Shown: positions 35,334 to 45,451, numbered from the stretch's first letter. The stretch is 64,000 nucleotides of DNA from Colwellia demingiae (GCF_007954275.1 NZ_VOLT01000002.1:124001-188000), one strand, 5' to 3'. The notes: generated by a model not told the origin, from the sequence alone. Program-made: numbers and translations.

Positions 35334-37493
35334 ATGTCACAAATCCTATCAAAGACTAAGCTAAGTTTACTAGTCTCTTCTGCCCTGCTAATAGCAGCAT
35401 GTAGCAATCAAAATAATGAAGCAACAAATGCCATGAACGATATTACCGCTCCTATAGCTAAAAAAGTTCCTCATAAAATGGTTATTCATAATCATACGCG
35501 TGTCGATGATTATTACTGGATGCGTGACGATAGTCGTAAAAATCCAGAAGTTTTAGCACATTTAGCCGCAGAAAATGATTATACGAAAGCACAGCTACAG
35601 CATACAGAAGCAATGCAAGAAAAGATCTTTCAAGAAATTAAGGCACGTATTGAAAAAGACGATAGTTCGGTACCAACCAAAAAAGGTGATTTTTACTACG
35701 CAAGTCAAATGCAAGGTGAGAATGAATATCCTATTTACGTAAGATCATCTGACTTTTCAGGCAGTAATCTTGAAGTATTACTTAACGTAAATGAGTTAGC
35801 CAAAGCACACGATTATTATCAAGTAAGTGGCTTAAGTGCTAGTCCAGATGGCAAACTACTTGCTTACGGAGAAGATACCGTTAGCCGTCGAATTTACACA
35901 GTACAATTCAAAGATATCGCGGGTAATATGTTACTTGATGACAAACTTGAAGGTACCAGTGGTGGCATTGTTTGGGGTAATGACAATAAAACGGTGTATT
36001 ACATCAAAAAAGATCCACAAACTTTATTAGGTTACCAAGTCTTTCGTCATACCCTTGGCACGCCCCAAGCGACCGATGAAATGGTCTATGAAGAAAGCAA
36101 TAAAGCCTATTATACCGGGCTGACTAAATCTAAAGATGGTAGCAGTGTCTTTATTTGGCATTCAAGTACCGAAGCAAGCGGTGTTTCAGTAATTAATGCT
36201 GATAATGCCAAAGCAATGCCTAAAAAATTCATTGAGCGTGAAGAAGGTCATGAATACTCCATATCTAAAATGAATGACTGGTATTACATCAATACTAACT
36301 GGCAAGCGACTAACTTTCGTTTAATGAAAGTGCATAAAGATCACCTTGGTGATAAAACACAATGGCAAGATGTGATTCCTGCAAATGATGCAGTTAAGCT
36401 TGAGGATTACGAGTTATTTGCTAATCACCTTGTTTATCAACAACGTGAAAATGGTATTAGCCGAGTAACCATTCAGCAATTATCAAGCGGTAAAAAACAG
36501 CAACTTAGCTTTAATGACACCGCATATAGCTTACATTTATACGGAAACAACGAAATAAACAACAACGCTGTACGGCTTTACTATTCAAGCTTTACCACGC
36601 CTGGCACCCATTATGATGTGGATCTAGATACTTTAAATAAAACACAATTAAAGCAAGCAAAAGTACTGGGTGATTTTGACAGTAATAACTATGCCTCTGA
36701 ACGTATATTTGTTAAAGCCCGCGATGGTAAAAAAGTACCGGTTTCTTTAGTTTATCGTAAAGATAAATTCAAAAAAGATGGCACTAACCCATTATATCAA
36801 TATGCCTATGGTTCATACGGACACACAATTGATCCCTCTTTTTCAGTGAGTCGATTAAGCCTATTAGACCGTGGTTTTGTTTATGCTGTTGCGCATATCC
36901 GCGGGTCAGAAATGCTGGGGCGTCCTTGGTATGAAGACGGCAAGAAGTTAACAAAAATGAACACCTTTACTGATTTTATTGATGTCACTAAAGAATTGAC
37001 GACACAAGGTTACGGCGATAAAGAAAATGTCTTCGCTGTTGGTGGTAGTGCTGGCGGTTTACTAATGGGCGCGGTTATTAATATGGCACCAGAGCAATAC
37101 AAAGGCATTGCCGCAGCTGTGCCTTTTGTTGATGTAGTAACCACTATGCTTGATGAAAGCATTCCATTAACAACCAATGAGTTTAAAGAATGGGGTAACC
37201 CAAAAGAAAAAGCTTATTATGATTATATGTTGTCATACTCACCTTATGATCAAGTTAAAGCACAAGACTACCCTAATATTCTAGTTACTACGGGGTTGCA
37301 TGACTCGCAAGTACAATACTTCGAGCCAATGAAATGGGTTGCAAAGTTACGTGATTATAAAACCGATGATAACGTATTATTATTTAAAACTGATATGGAA
37401 GCTGGACACGGTGGTGCTTCTGGCCGCTTTAAACGCATCCATGATACAGCTTTACAATATAGCTTCTTCATTGATTTGCTTAACAAGAGTTAA
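35334..37493 (+). CDS. Prolyl oligopeptidase family protein, oligopeptidase B-like, predicted lipoprotein
   Basis: The 719-residue S9A peptidase has a lipoprotein-type signal (LLVSSALLIAACS, Cys about 23), so it is probably periplasmic and membrane-anchored, unlike cytoplasmic E. coli PtrB. A beta-propeller covers about residues 80-450 and the alpha/beta hydrolase domain follows, with catalytic Ser572 in GGSAGG, the Asp of LHDSQV and the His of EAGHGGASGR. Family members cut short peptides after basic residues. It appears monocistronic. Confidence 0.92.
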   Translation: MSQILSKTKLSLLVSSALLIAACSNQNNEATNAMNDITAPIAKKVPHKMVIHNHTRVDDYYWMRDDSRKNPEVLAHLAAENDYTKAQLQHTEAMQEKIFQEIKARIEKDDSSVPTKKGDFYYASQMQGENEYPIYVRSSDFSGSNLEVLLNVNELAKAHDYYQVSGLSASPDGKLLAYGEDTVSRRIYTVQFKDIAGNMLLDDKLEGTSGGIVWGNDNKTVYYIKKDPQTLLGYQVFRHTLGTPQATDEMVYEESNKAYYTGLTKSKDGSSVFIWHSSTEASGVSVINADNAKAMPKKFIEREEGHEYSISKMNDWYYINTNWQATNFRLMKVHKDHLGDKTQWQDVIPANDAVKLEDYELFANHLVYQQRENGISRVTIQQLSSGKKQQLSFNDTAYSLHLYGNNEINNNAVRLYYSSFTTPGTHYDVDLDTLNKTQLKQAKVLGDFDSNNYASERIFVKARDGKKVPVSLVYRKDKFKKDGTNPLYQYAYGSYGHTIDPSFSVSRLSLLDRGFVYAVAHIRGSEMLGRPWYEDGKKLTKMNTFTDFIDVTKELTTQGYGDKENVFAVGGSAGGLLMGAVINMAPEQYKGIAAAVPFVDVVTTMLDESIPLTTNEFKEWGNPKEKAYYDYMLSYSPYDQVKAQDYPNILVTTGLHDSQVQYFEPMKWVAKLRDYKTDDNVLLFKTDMEAGHGGASGRFKRIHDTALQYSFFIDLLNKS

Positions 37494-37511
37494 TCAATTC
37501 AGTTAACTTAA

Positions 37512-37547
37512 ACTATCTTCACCTGACTATAGTTGGGTGAGGGTAGT
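37512..37547 (+). terminator. Terminator-like hairpin after the oligopeptidase gene
   Basis: ACTATCTTCACC can pair fully (two G-T wobbles) with GGTGAGGGTAGT, 18 bases after the stop. The T-tract is short (TTCCCTTT). Confidence 0.45.
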
Positions 37548-37663
37548 TCCCTTTAGTACCTAACTTCTCAAATTTAACTTACACGTACTATTTCCTAGCC
37601 ATTTCCTTTACTAATGACATTCGCATTAATATTCTTTATATTGATACAACCCAAGAACTACTT

Positions 37664-38404
37664 ATGTATGTGTCAATGAAGGCAATCCTCCAGATCTCTC
37701 TAATAAGTATGTTCTGCATCAGTCATCAAAGTTTTGCTGACCATACCTCTAATGCTCTACAAGTGAGAACCATTGCAATTGCACCCTATGGTATCGATAA
37801 TTCAGGCGAACTAAGCGGCATTTACTATGAATTAACCCATTCATTACTTATCAAGAGTGGATTAGCGGCCGAACATCATATATTCCCTTATGGCCGGATC
37901 ATACATGAACTAAAATTGGGTAAAACAGATATCACCATCATGTTTAAATATAAAGAGCTCGCCAATTACGTTGATTACATTTACCCACTTCCTGCCTTAA
38001 AGAATGTTGTTATTGGTCGTCGTGGCCATGATTATCAGAGTATTACCCAGTTAGAAGGTCTGAACATAGCTTACCTAAATGGCGCAAAATTTAGTGATGC
38101 GGTAGATAATAATCCTAAGATTCATAAACAAATTGTGGTGGATTTTCATCAAGGATTATTGATGTTAAAAAAGAAGCGTGTTGACGCAATCATAGGGCCT
38201 ATGAAACCAATTATGAGTGCTGCCAAGCGTTTAGCTCTTAACAAAGGTTTCTTTGGTAAACCTCTTGTGGTTTCTGAACGCACCCCTTGGTTACAGCTAT
38301 CAAAACAAAGTAAAAGTCATATTTCTGCCGACAAAATAAAAGCTATATTCAGTAAAATGATTGATCAAGGTGCATTAGAAAACATTCAATTAAAGTACCA
38401 ATAA
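37664..38404 (+). CDS. Periplasmic substrate-binding protein (SBP_bac_3-like)
   Basis: 246 residues with a signal peptide ending near ...SHQSFA. The mature part looks like a small family 3 solute-binding fold: IAIAPYGIDNSGELSGIYYELTHSLL, FPYGRIIHELKLGKTDITIMF, and the second-lobe motif KKRVDAIIGPMKPI. No ABC permease or ATPase gene is adjacent, as with many orphan Alteromonadales proteins of this type, which may serve in sensing. Ligand unknown. An alternative ATG is at 37676. Confidence 0.75.
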   Translation: MYVSMKAILQISLISMFCISHQSFADHTSNALQVRTIAIAPYGIDNSGELSGIYYELTHSLLIKSGLAAEHHIFPYGRIIHELKLGKTDITIMFKYKELANYVDYIYPLPALKNVVIGRRGHDYQSITQLEGLNIAYLNGAKFSDAVDNNPKIHKQIVVDFHQGLLMLKKKRVDAIIGPMKPIMSAAKRLALNKGFFGKPLVVSERTPWLQLSKQSKSHISADKIKAIFSKMIDQGALENIQLKYQ

Positions 38405-38449
38405 AACCTCCTTAAATTGATTAATTCGTCTTTAAAATGACAATTCTAG

Positions 38450-38714
38450 TATACCCATGATACTTCAAGCAGCGCGTTTCAGGATGCCTGTGCGATTTAT
38501 GATCGAAGCGCCTCTTTTATTAAGGGTTATTCCCTTAAAAAGAGAGGCAACGAAAAACATGATTTGCTCAGACATCCCCGTAGGGCTAGCTCAGAAATAC
38601 CTCAAAATAAGCCATTGATTTAAAAATAAAATAATCACTACCTTCAATCAACACCTTGCCTAAAGACGTTTCTAATTCCAGCTGAATCCTGCGTTTTGGG
38701 GCAACATGGGTATA
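38450..38714. repeat. Family 1 element, full copy (265 bp)
   Basis: It fills most of the 402-base gap between the binding-protein gene and the outer-membrane efflux gene. The ends are TATACCC and GGGTATA. It shares with the copy at 51803 the left segment CGTTTCAGGA, the internal hairpin TTAAGGG-TTATT-CCCTTAA, and the right segment CTTGCCTAAAG, GTTTCTAATTCCAGCTGAAT. The two copies are almost the same length. The interior here is more diverged and shows no open frame. Confidence 0.85.
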
Positions 38715-38806
38715 CTGTGTAAACTTATGTAATGTCGCTATTATCATCAAGCTTCTTTGATTACACTATAGCCATGAGTTATTTTTTAACATGAGTTAAT
38801 CACTTT

Positions 38807-40201
38807 ATGACACGTCGATTTCGACTACTACTTCCATTATTCTCAAGCCTATTATTATTAGCTTGCAGTAGCACTTCACAAGTAGATGAAAAATTAAAAG
38901 ACCTGCCTCTTCCCAAAAACTGGCAAGACAGTAAACAAGCTTTGGCCGTTGAACATAATTGGTTATCTGAACTTGATAACTTACAAGTTCATCAATTAGT
39001 AAAAAAGGCATTAGCAGCTAACCACCAATTTGCCATGCAAGCTTACTCACTGGAAATAGCCGAACAACAACTTATTGTTTCGGGTAGCCAACTTTGGCCT
39101 GAACTTGACTTAGCATTTCGTAGCGGCCGGAATAAAGACAATCAAACTGACAGTTATTCAAACAGTAACTCTGTTAACTTGAATTTAAGCTATGAAGTGG
39201 ATATTTGGGGCAAGTTATCTGACGCTGATCGCATGACTAACTATAACTACCTTGCGCAAAAATCCACTTTTGAGCAATACAAACAACAGCTCGTTGTGAA
39301 CGTATTAACAACTTGGTTTCGCGTGATTGAGGCCGAAAAATTGCTAGCCCTTTATCGCAGCAGAGTCGCAAATTCTCAACAAAATTTAGCCATCATTGAA
39401 GCAGGCTATAATTCAGGACTAACCGCTGCACTTGATGTCTACTTAACGCGTAACGATTTGAACAACGAGTTAACGAGAGTATCAGAGCAAGAAACTGAGA
39501 AAACCAAATTAATTAGACAGCTCGAACGTCTAATTGGTGAATACCCTAAAGGCCAGCTTTTAGTCAATGCTAACTTACCATTACTTACCACAGACATTCC
39601 TGTTGGATTACCGTCAGAATTAATCAGCCGAAAGCCTGAATTAAAAGCCAGTTGGTATCAATTATTATCACAAGATGCCGGCTTAGCTTATGCCCATAAA
39701 CAACGTTTTCCTAGCATAGTATTGTCAGGTTCAGTCGGTGACTCTAATACCGACATTGGTGATTTACTGTCTGGCTCTTCATTAGCATGGTCATTACTGG
39801 GCAGTGTTTCAGCACCTATTTTTAATGCTGGTCGTCTTAAGGCAAATGAAGAGAAAGCCCGTATAGAACTTAAACAAGGTGAACAGTTATATCTTGATAC
39901 TTTATACAATGCTTTTAGTGACGTTGAAAATGCGATCACCACAGAAAAAAACTTAAAGAACAGTTATGACACCATGTTGGCCGCACAAGAAAATGCAAAA
40001 ATCGCCTCCACACTATCTTTCGAACAATACCAAAGTGGTTTAGTTACCTATACCACGGTGCTTGATGCGCAAAACCGTTCTTTTGAAGCTCAATCGACAC
40101 TGATAAAAATTAAAAATCAGCTCATTGCCAATAGAATCAATTTACATCTTTCCTTGGGTGGCGACTTCACCACACCGTCACTTGAAAATAAGGCCGAATA
40201 A
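38807..40201 (+). CDS. Outer-membrane efflux channel, TolC/NodT (OprM-type) lipoprotein
   Basis: 464 residues; the lipoprotein signal LLLPLFSSLLLLACSS places Cys near residue 20. Two OEP repeats follow with the typical LxLSYEVDIWGKL-type first motif (NLSYEVDIWGKLSDADR) and APIFNAGRLKANEEKARIEL in the second half. It is the outer-membrane partner of the adaptor and permease encoded next. The stop is 2 bases before the adaptor ATG, so the three genes form one operon. Confidence 0.93.
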   Translation: MTRRFRLLLPLFSSLLLLACSSTSQVDEKLKDLPLPKNWQDSKQALAVEHNWLSELDNLQVHQLVKKALAANHQFAMQAYSLEIAEQQLIVSGSQLWPELDLAFRSGRNKDNQTDSYSNSNSVNLNLSYEVDIWGKLSDADRMTNYNYLAQKSTFEQYKQQLVVNVLTTWFRVIEAEKLLALYRSRVANSQQNLAIIEAGYNSGLTAALDVYLTRNDLNNELTRVSEQETEKTKLIRQLERLIGEYPKGQLLVNANLPLLTTDIPVGLPSELISRKPELKASWYQLLSQDAGLAYAHKQRFPSIVLSGSVGDSNTDIGDLLSGSSLAWSLLGSVSAPIFNAGRLKANEEKARIELKQGEQLYLDTLYNAFSDVENAITTEKNLKNSYDTMLAAQENAKIASTLSFEQYQSGLVTYTTVLDAQNRSFEAQSTLIKIKNQLIANRINLHLSLGGDFTTPSLENKAE

Positions 40202-40203
40202 CC

Positions 40204-41604
40204 ATGTCTCTCATCATTGAAAAGAAAAGCTCAAACTATAGAAAAATATTAGTGCCGGTCATTATTATCATTGCCACCCTAGTATTAATGATGGTTATTT
40301 TTAAAAACCCACCAACAAGTAGCCGTGGTACGCCTTCAAAAGCACCTCAAATGACAGTGGAAACCACCACGCTTGCACCTCAAACCTATCAAGTGATGGT
40401 GCAAAGTTTTGGCACAGTCAAACCAAGAACTCAAAGTGTGCTTTTCGCCCAAGTTTCAGGACAAATTAATTACGTTAGTAAACAATTTAGAGCAGGTGGT
40501 TTTTTCGAACAAGGTGACATATTAATCCAACTTGATGATAGAGATCATCGCGCTGAAGTTAATATTGCACAAGCAAGTCTAATGTCAGCCAAACAAAGTT
40601 TACAAGAAGAAGACGCACGGGTAAAACAAGCGAAAGCAGACTGGAAAAGGCTTGGTAATGGTAAAGCCCCTAATGCTTTGGTATTGCGCCAACCACAATA
40701 TGAAGCGGCAAAAGCGCAAGTGCTTTCTGCAGAAGCTCAGCTGGATAAAGTAAAGTTATCACTAGAACGGACCAGTATTGTTGCACCTTACGCCGGCCGT
40801 ATATTAAAGAAAAATGTTGATATTGGTCAGGTGATATCAAGTAACACCCAGTTAGCCGATATTTTTGCTGTTGATTATGTCGAAATTCGCCTACCGATAA
40901 AAAATAAAGATTTACCGCTAATGAAACTGCCAGAAGAGTACCGCAATGCCCACGAGCAGTCAGAAACTAGTCGTTCTAAAAATGATAATACTGATGACAA
41001 CAGCTCCATGATTAGTAATGTTGTTATTTCATCTGATCTGATGGGCGATCAAGTATGGCAAGGAAAGATCGTTCGTACTGAAAGTGCCATAGATGAAATA
41101 TCTCAGCAACTTTATGTAGTAGCACAAATTATTCGCCCATACGATGGTGAGTATAATCAAGGTGCGCAAATAAAAATGGGCCAATATGTTACTGCCCAAA
41201 TTACCGGCCGAGAAGTTGACAATGCTTTAGTCATACCTAGCAGTGCCATTTATCAAGGCAGCTATGTCTATATAGTTGAAAACGGCCTATTGATGCGTAA
41301 AGAGATTAAATTAGGTTGGCAAAACGGTACTGAATCTATCGTCATTCAAGGGTTAATTACTGGTGACCAGTTAGTGCTAACCTCATTAGGGCAAGTAAGT
41401 TCAGGCACACCAGTTGCCATTGCCGGTCAAATACCTGATCAGAACACAAAAAAATCAAAAATGCCTAAAGAGCGTCGAGAAAAATTAGAAAAGATAGCAT
41501 CACAAAAAGGTATCAGTGTTGAAGCCCTGATTGCTGAACGAAGAGCTGCTGAACGTAAAGCATCAAAAAATAGCACCACTCCAGTTACTAAGGTGAATAA
41601 CTAA
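40204..41604 (+). CDS. RND efflux periplasmic adaptor (membrane fusion protein)
   Basis: 466 residues with an N-terminal anchor (ILVPVIIIIATLVLMMVIF). The lipoyl halves (ILIQLDDRDHRAEV and RTSIVAPYAGRILKKNVDIGQV) enclose a helical hairpin, and beta-barrel and membrane-proximal domains follow. A charged C-terminal extension of about 45 residues (KKSKMPKERREKLEK onward) is unusual. The TAA overlaps the permease ATG by one base. Confidence 0.92.
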   Translation: MSLIIEKKSSNYRKILVPVIIIIATLVLMMVIFKNPPTSSRGTPSKAPQMTVETTTLAPQTYQVMVQSFGTVKPRTQSVLFAQVSGQINYVSKQFRAGGFFEQGDILIQLDDRDHRAEVNIAQASLMSAKQSLQEEDARVKQAKADWKRLGNGKAPNALVLRQPQYEAAKAQVLSAEAQLDKVKLSLERTSIVAPYAGRILKKNVDIGQVISSNTQLADIFAVDYVEIRLPIKNKDLPLMKLPEEYRNAHEQSETSRSKNDNTDDNSSMISNVVISSDLMGDQVWQGKIVRTESAIDEISQQLYVVAQIIRPYDGEYNQGAQIKMGQYVTAQITGREVDNALVIPSSAIYQGSYVYIVENGLLMRKEIKLGWQNGTESIVIQGLITGDQLVLTSLGQVSSGTPVAIAGQIPDQNTKKSKMPKERREKLEKIASQKGISVEALIAERRAAERKASKNSTTPVTKVNN

Positions 41605-44600
41605 TGATTGCTTGGTTTGCACGAAATCATGTTGCCGCCAACTTACTATTAATTACCATTTTAATAGCAGGTTTATTTAGTTTATCTAATCGGATCCCGC
41701 TAGAAGTGTTCCCCTCTTTTGCCACCGACCGTATTAACGTTAATGTGTCATTACGCGGCGCTACCCCAGAGGATGTGGAAAAGAGTATATCTATCCGCAT
41801 AGAAGAGGCCGTGCAAGACTTAGAAGGCGTCAAACAAATTGCTAGCCGTTCACAAGAAGGTTCTTCAGCGGTCAATATTGAAGTTGAGTCAGGCTACGAC
41901 CCTCGCGAGATGCTCGCAGATATAAAAAGCCGTGTTGACGAAATAAATACTTTTCCTGTTGATGCAGAAAAACCCGTAGTCTCTTTAGCGACACGTAAAC
42001 GTGAAGTAATTGCCGTGACTATTGCCAGCATATATAGCGAGAAAGAAACGCGTGAATTTGCTGAAAAAGTCAGAGATGATTTATTAAAAATACCCGCGAT
42101 TACCCAAGTAGAACTCAGTGGTGTCCGCGACTATGAAATATCGATTGAAGTGCCTCAAGACAAACTGCGCCAATATGATTTAACCATAGCGAAAATATCT
42201 TCTGCTATTTCAGATTCAAGTACTGATATTTCTGCCGGTAATTTAAAAACCAAAGGTGGTGATATTCTATTACGCTCAAAAGGGCAGGCCTATCGCAAAG
42301 ACGAGTTTGAAAAAATAGCGATTAAAACTAACGTTGATGGTTCTATCATTCGCCTAAGTGACATTGCCATAATCAAAGATGATTTTGAAGAAACCCCAGT
42401 TCGCACTCGCTTTAACGGCAAACAAGCCGCTTTTATCGATGTTTACCGAATCGGTCAACAAAGCGCGATTGATGTTGCCGATGCCGTAAGAACCTATATT
42501 AATGATCAGCAAAGTACATTGCCTGTTGGCGTTGAGTTAAGTTTTTGGGATGACGATTCTCAAATCGTTAAAAACCGTATTTCGACATTAACAACCAGTG
42601 CCTTGCAAGGCGGTATATTAGTACTAGCGTTATTAACTTTATTCCTCAGACCGTCAATTGCCTTTTGGGTTTTTATTGGCATTCCCATCTCTTTTATGGG
42701 CGCTTTTATTATGATGCCTGTATTTGGTGTCACCTTAAATATCATGAGCTTATTTGGCTTTATCTTGGTATTGGGGATAGTGGTAGATGATGCAATTGTC
42801 ACCGGAGAAAATATTTATACGCATTTAAAAACATCTGAGTCAGGTGAAATGGCAGCTATTCGAGGCACCGAAGAAGTTGCTACTCCAGTAACTTTTGGTG
42901 TGTTAACAACCGTAGCAGCATTTCTGCCGCTGGCCTTTATTGAAGGTGCTCGTGGCGCTTTATTTGCGCAAATTCCAGTGATTGTTATTCCGGTATTGAT
43001 ATTCTCTTTAATAGAATCAAAATTCGTTTTACCCTCGCACTTAAAACACTTGAAACTACGTTCAGAAAAAGCAAAACAATCAAAGTTTAGTCAACTACAA
43101 CAATCGTTCGCCGATGGCTTCGAGCGAGCGATAATCCGTTTTTACCAGCCCTTATTAAAACGCGCCATAAGCAACAAGACCACTACCTTAGTTGGTTTTG
43201 TTGGTGTTTTCTTAGTTATTCTTGCCCTTATTATGAGCGGCTGGACTAAGTTTATTTTCTTCCCACGAATTCCTAGTGAAACTGTAAGAGCAACACTAAC
43301 GCTGCCTGCAGGCACACCGTTTGAAGTGACCAATAAGTATGTAATTAAAATGGCCGAGAAAGCAGATGAGCTGAAACAGAAGTATATTGAGCCATCAACT
43401 AACAGCAGTGTCATTATCAATATATTAGCCACCACAGGCGGTCGTGGCGGTGTATCAAACTCTGGCAGTGTTCGTTTTGAAATAACCCCGCCTGAATCAC
43501 GAGAGTTAGCTATAAGCTCTCGTGAACTTGTTCGTGAATGGCGAAATTTAATTGGGCCTATTCCTGGTGCTGAAAGTATTACCTTTAGAGCGGAGATTGG
43601 CCGTTCGTCAGACCCTATTCATGTGCAGTTCAAAGCCAGTTCACTAGACACATTGAAAGAGATAACCGATAAAGTAAAAGTACGATTAGCCACCTACCCT
43701 ACCGTATTTGATATTGCTGATAGTTTGTCTAATGGTAAAGAGGAACTACAAATTGAGTTAACCGAACAAGGTAAAGCTTTAGGGTTAACCCGAGTAAGCA
43801 TTTCAAACCAAGTAAGACGCTCTTTCTTTGGCTCACAAGTACAGCGTATTCAACGCGGTAGAGATGATGTACGCGTAATGGTACGCCTACCAATAGATGA
43901 ACGCCGTACCATGGCAGATTTAGAAGATATTCTCGTTGTCACGCCTTCGGGTGGCTCAGTACCGCTATCTCATGTTGCCAAGCTTATTCCTGGCAAAAGT
44001 CCGTCGACCATTTCAAGAATTGATCGCTACCGCACAGCCAATGTAAGTGCTGATGTTGAAAAATCAAATACCAACATGACGGTGCTACAAGCTGATTTAA
44101 AAACGTATTTAGATGAATTAATAGTGCAATACCCAGGGGTTAGTCACTCGCTTGAAGGTGAAGCTAAAGAGCAGCGTGAATCTTTTGGCTCGCTTGGTTG
44201 GGCGCTAGTCTTTGTGTTTTTTATTATTTACGCGTTATTAGCTATTCCTTTCAAGTCTTACATTCAGCCGATCATTGTCATGAGCATAATACCTTTTGGC
44301 ATGATAGGTGCTGTTATTGGTCATTGGATTATGGGAATGGAATTAACCATCATGAGCTTACTAGGCATGTTGGCGTTAATCGGTGTAGTTGTAAATGACT
44401 CTCTAGTCTTAGTAGATTTTATCAATAAAAAGCGCAGTGAAGGCGGTGAGTTAATGGAGGCGGTGTTAACTGCAGGTGCTGCTAGATTTAGACCGGTAAT
44501 GTTAACCAGTTTGACCACCTTTATTGGTTTAATGCCGTTGTTATTTGAACAATCTACGCAAGCACAGTTTTTAATCCCTATGGCGGTATCCCTAGGTTTT

Positions 44601-44729
44601 GGTATTTTATTTGCTACTTTCATCACCTTGATCTTAGTGCCGGTAAATTATTTAATTGTCGAGCGTTTAAAAAGCTTATTTTCATCAAAGTCACCTATCG
44701 ACCAACAGAATATAGCTACACAAGCTTAG
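41604..44729 (+). CDS. RND efflux transporter, inner-membrane permease subunit
   Basis: The 1041-residue protein has AcrB-type topology. TM4 keeps the full proton-relay pair (GIVVDDAIVTGEN), unlike the other pump in this window. TM10 has VVNDSLVLVDF in place of the AcrB lysine. Periplasmic PN/PC subdomains are recognisable (RGATPEDVEKSISIRIEEAV). With its neighbours it forms a complete outer membrane-adaptor-pump system. The substrate is unknown, and no regulator gene is adjacent. Confidence 0.94.
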   Translation: MIAWFARNHVAANLLLITILIAGLFSLSNRIPLEVFPSFATDRINVNVSLRGATPEDVEKSISIRIEEAVQDLEGVKQIASRSQEGSSAVNIEVESGYDPREMLADIKSRVDEINTFPVDAEKPVVSLATRKREVIAVTIASIYSEKETREFAEKVRDDLLKIPAITQVELSGVRDYEISIEVPQDKLRQYDLTIAKISSAISDSSTDISAGNLKTKGGDILLRSKGQAYRKDEFEKIAIKTNVDGSIIRLSDIAIIKDDFEETPVRTRFNGKQAAFIDVYRIGQQSAIDVADAVRTYINDQQSTLPVGVELSFWDDDSQIVKNRISTLTTSALQGGILVLALLTLFLRPSIAFWVFIGIPISFMGAFIMMPVFGVTLNIMSLFGFILVLGIVVDDAIVTGENIYTHLKTSESGEMAAIRGTEEVATPVTFGVLTTVAAFLPLAFIEGARGALFAQIPVIVIPVLIFSLIESKFVLPSHLKHLKLRSEKAKQSKFSQLQQSFADGFERAIIRFYQPLLKRAISNKTTTLVGFVGVFLVILALIMSGWTKFIFFPRIPSETVRATLTLPAGTPFEVTNKYVIKMAEKADELKQKYIEPSTNSSVIINILATTGGRGGVSNSGSVRFEITPPESRELAISSRELVREWRNLIGPIPGAESITFRAEIGRSSDPIHVQFKASSLDTLKEITDKVKVRLATYPTVFDIADSLSNGKEELQIELTEQGKALGLTRVSISNQVRRSFFGSQVQRIQRGRDDVRVMVRLPIDERRTMADLEDILVVTPSGGSVPLSHVAKLIPGKSPSTISRIDRYRTANVSADVEKSNTNMTVLQADLKTYLDELIVQYPGVSHSLEGEAKEQRESFGSLGWALVFVFFIIYALLAIPFKSYIQPIIVMSIIPFGMIGAVIGHWIMGMELTIMSLLGMLALIGVVVNDSLVLVDFINKKRSEGGELMEAVLTAGAARFRPVMLTSLTTFIGLMPLLFEQSTQAQFLIPMAVSLGFGILFATFITLILVPVNYLIVERLKSLFSSKSPIDQQNIATQA

Positions 44730-44736
44730 ATAATAT

Positions 44737-44770
44737 CTCCTGCTCTTCACTTATCGTTGAGCAGGGTTAT
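44737..44770 (+). terminator. Terminator-like hairpin after the RND operon
   Basis: CCTGCTC (44739-44745) pairs with GAGCAGG (44759-44765), 10 bases after the permease stop. No long T-tract follows, so strength is uncertain. Confidence 0.45.
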
Positions 44771-44791
44771 ACCAATTTGATTAAACTGGTA
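44770..44791. repeat. Minimal TACCAA...TGGTA palindrome (22 bp)
   Basis: TACCAATTTGATTAAACTGGTA is flanked by TTA on both sides, the same arrangement as the two family 2 elements, and its end TACCAATT matches families 2 and 3. It may be an element that has lost its whole interior. The flanking stretch to 44890 shows no feature. Confidence 0.5.
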
Positions 44792-44899
44792 TTAAACGAA
44801 AAATCAGGTGGTAAATACGGATAAAGTTGCGCTTTAGTTGAGCAATTTATGATTTTTAAAATTATTTACTAAAAAAGTAACATAAAACGCATTTTTTTC

Positions 44900-44937
44900 T
44901 TGTCAACAAGCAACGAAATGCAATACAATCGCCGCGC
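44900..44937 (+). promoter_or_regulatory. Promoter of the tRNA-His/tRNA-Pro operon
   Basis: TTGTCA (44900-44905), an 18-base spacer, TACAAT (44924-44929) and then a GC-rich discriminator CGCCGCGC form a strong stable-RNA type promoter. The GC-rich discriminator is characteristic of stringently controlled tRNA/rRNA promoters. It lies 64 bases before tRNA-His. Confidence 0.75.
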
Positions 44938-45000
44938 TGTTAAAGAGCAGCATACATATTTCTCGCTCCTAGCATTAAATGTGTATCAGTACACCTCAGT

Positions 45001-45077
45001 GGTGGCTATAGCTCAGTTGGTAGAGCCCCGGATTGTGATTCCGGTTGTCGAGGGTTCAAGTCCCTTTAGCCACCCCA
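45001..45077 (+). tRNA. tRNA-His (anticodon GTG)
   Basis: A complete cloverleaf with the His-specific extra 5' G (G-1) pairing with the discriminator C. The D arm is GCTCAGTTGGTAGAGC, the anticodon stem CCGGA/TCCGG with GTG at 45035-45037, the T arm GGGTTCAAGTCCC, and a genomically encoded CCA is present. Confidence 0.97.
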
Positions 45078-45122
45078 TTTTTTACTTCTCCCTGAAGTAG
45101 AAAATAAAAAGTTATAAAATGT

Positions 45123-45199
45123 CGGTGATTAGCGCAGCTTGGTAGCGCACTTGGTTTGGGTCCAAGGGGTCGCAAGTTCGAATCTTGCATCACCGACCA
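45123..45199 (+). tRNA. tRNA-Pro (anticodon TGG)
   Basis: The acceptor CGGTGAT pairs with ATCACCG and is followed by encoded ACCA. The D arm is GCGCAGCTTGGTAGCGC, the anticodon stem CTTGG/CCAAG carries TGG at 45157-45159, and the T arm is GCAAGTTCGAATCTTGC. It is 45 bases after tRNA-His and probably co-transcribed. Confidence 0.97.
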
Positions 45200-45451
45200 C
45201 TTTTAAATTTAATTTCCTCCTAAAAATACACAATAACTCTTCACTTCATAAAATACTTCTGTGCCTATCCTGTACTCAGGTAAATCTATAACGATCACAT
45301 TACTATCTAACTACAGTAGTGAATCTCTTGAAATTCAACCCCTTTATTTATCTTTCACATAAATTGCTTACTCAAGCAACTTGGCAATCATTGGTTAAAA
45401 AAAACTCACCACCTATACTTTAGATGAACCAAATATAATGTGGAGGTTCCT

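Noticed and set aside
45001..45199. tRNA genes considered as an integration hot spot
   Set aside because: No integrase, direct repeat of a tRNA 3' end or foreign-looking gene block follows; the downstream gene is an ordinary YbaK-like deacylase.
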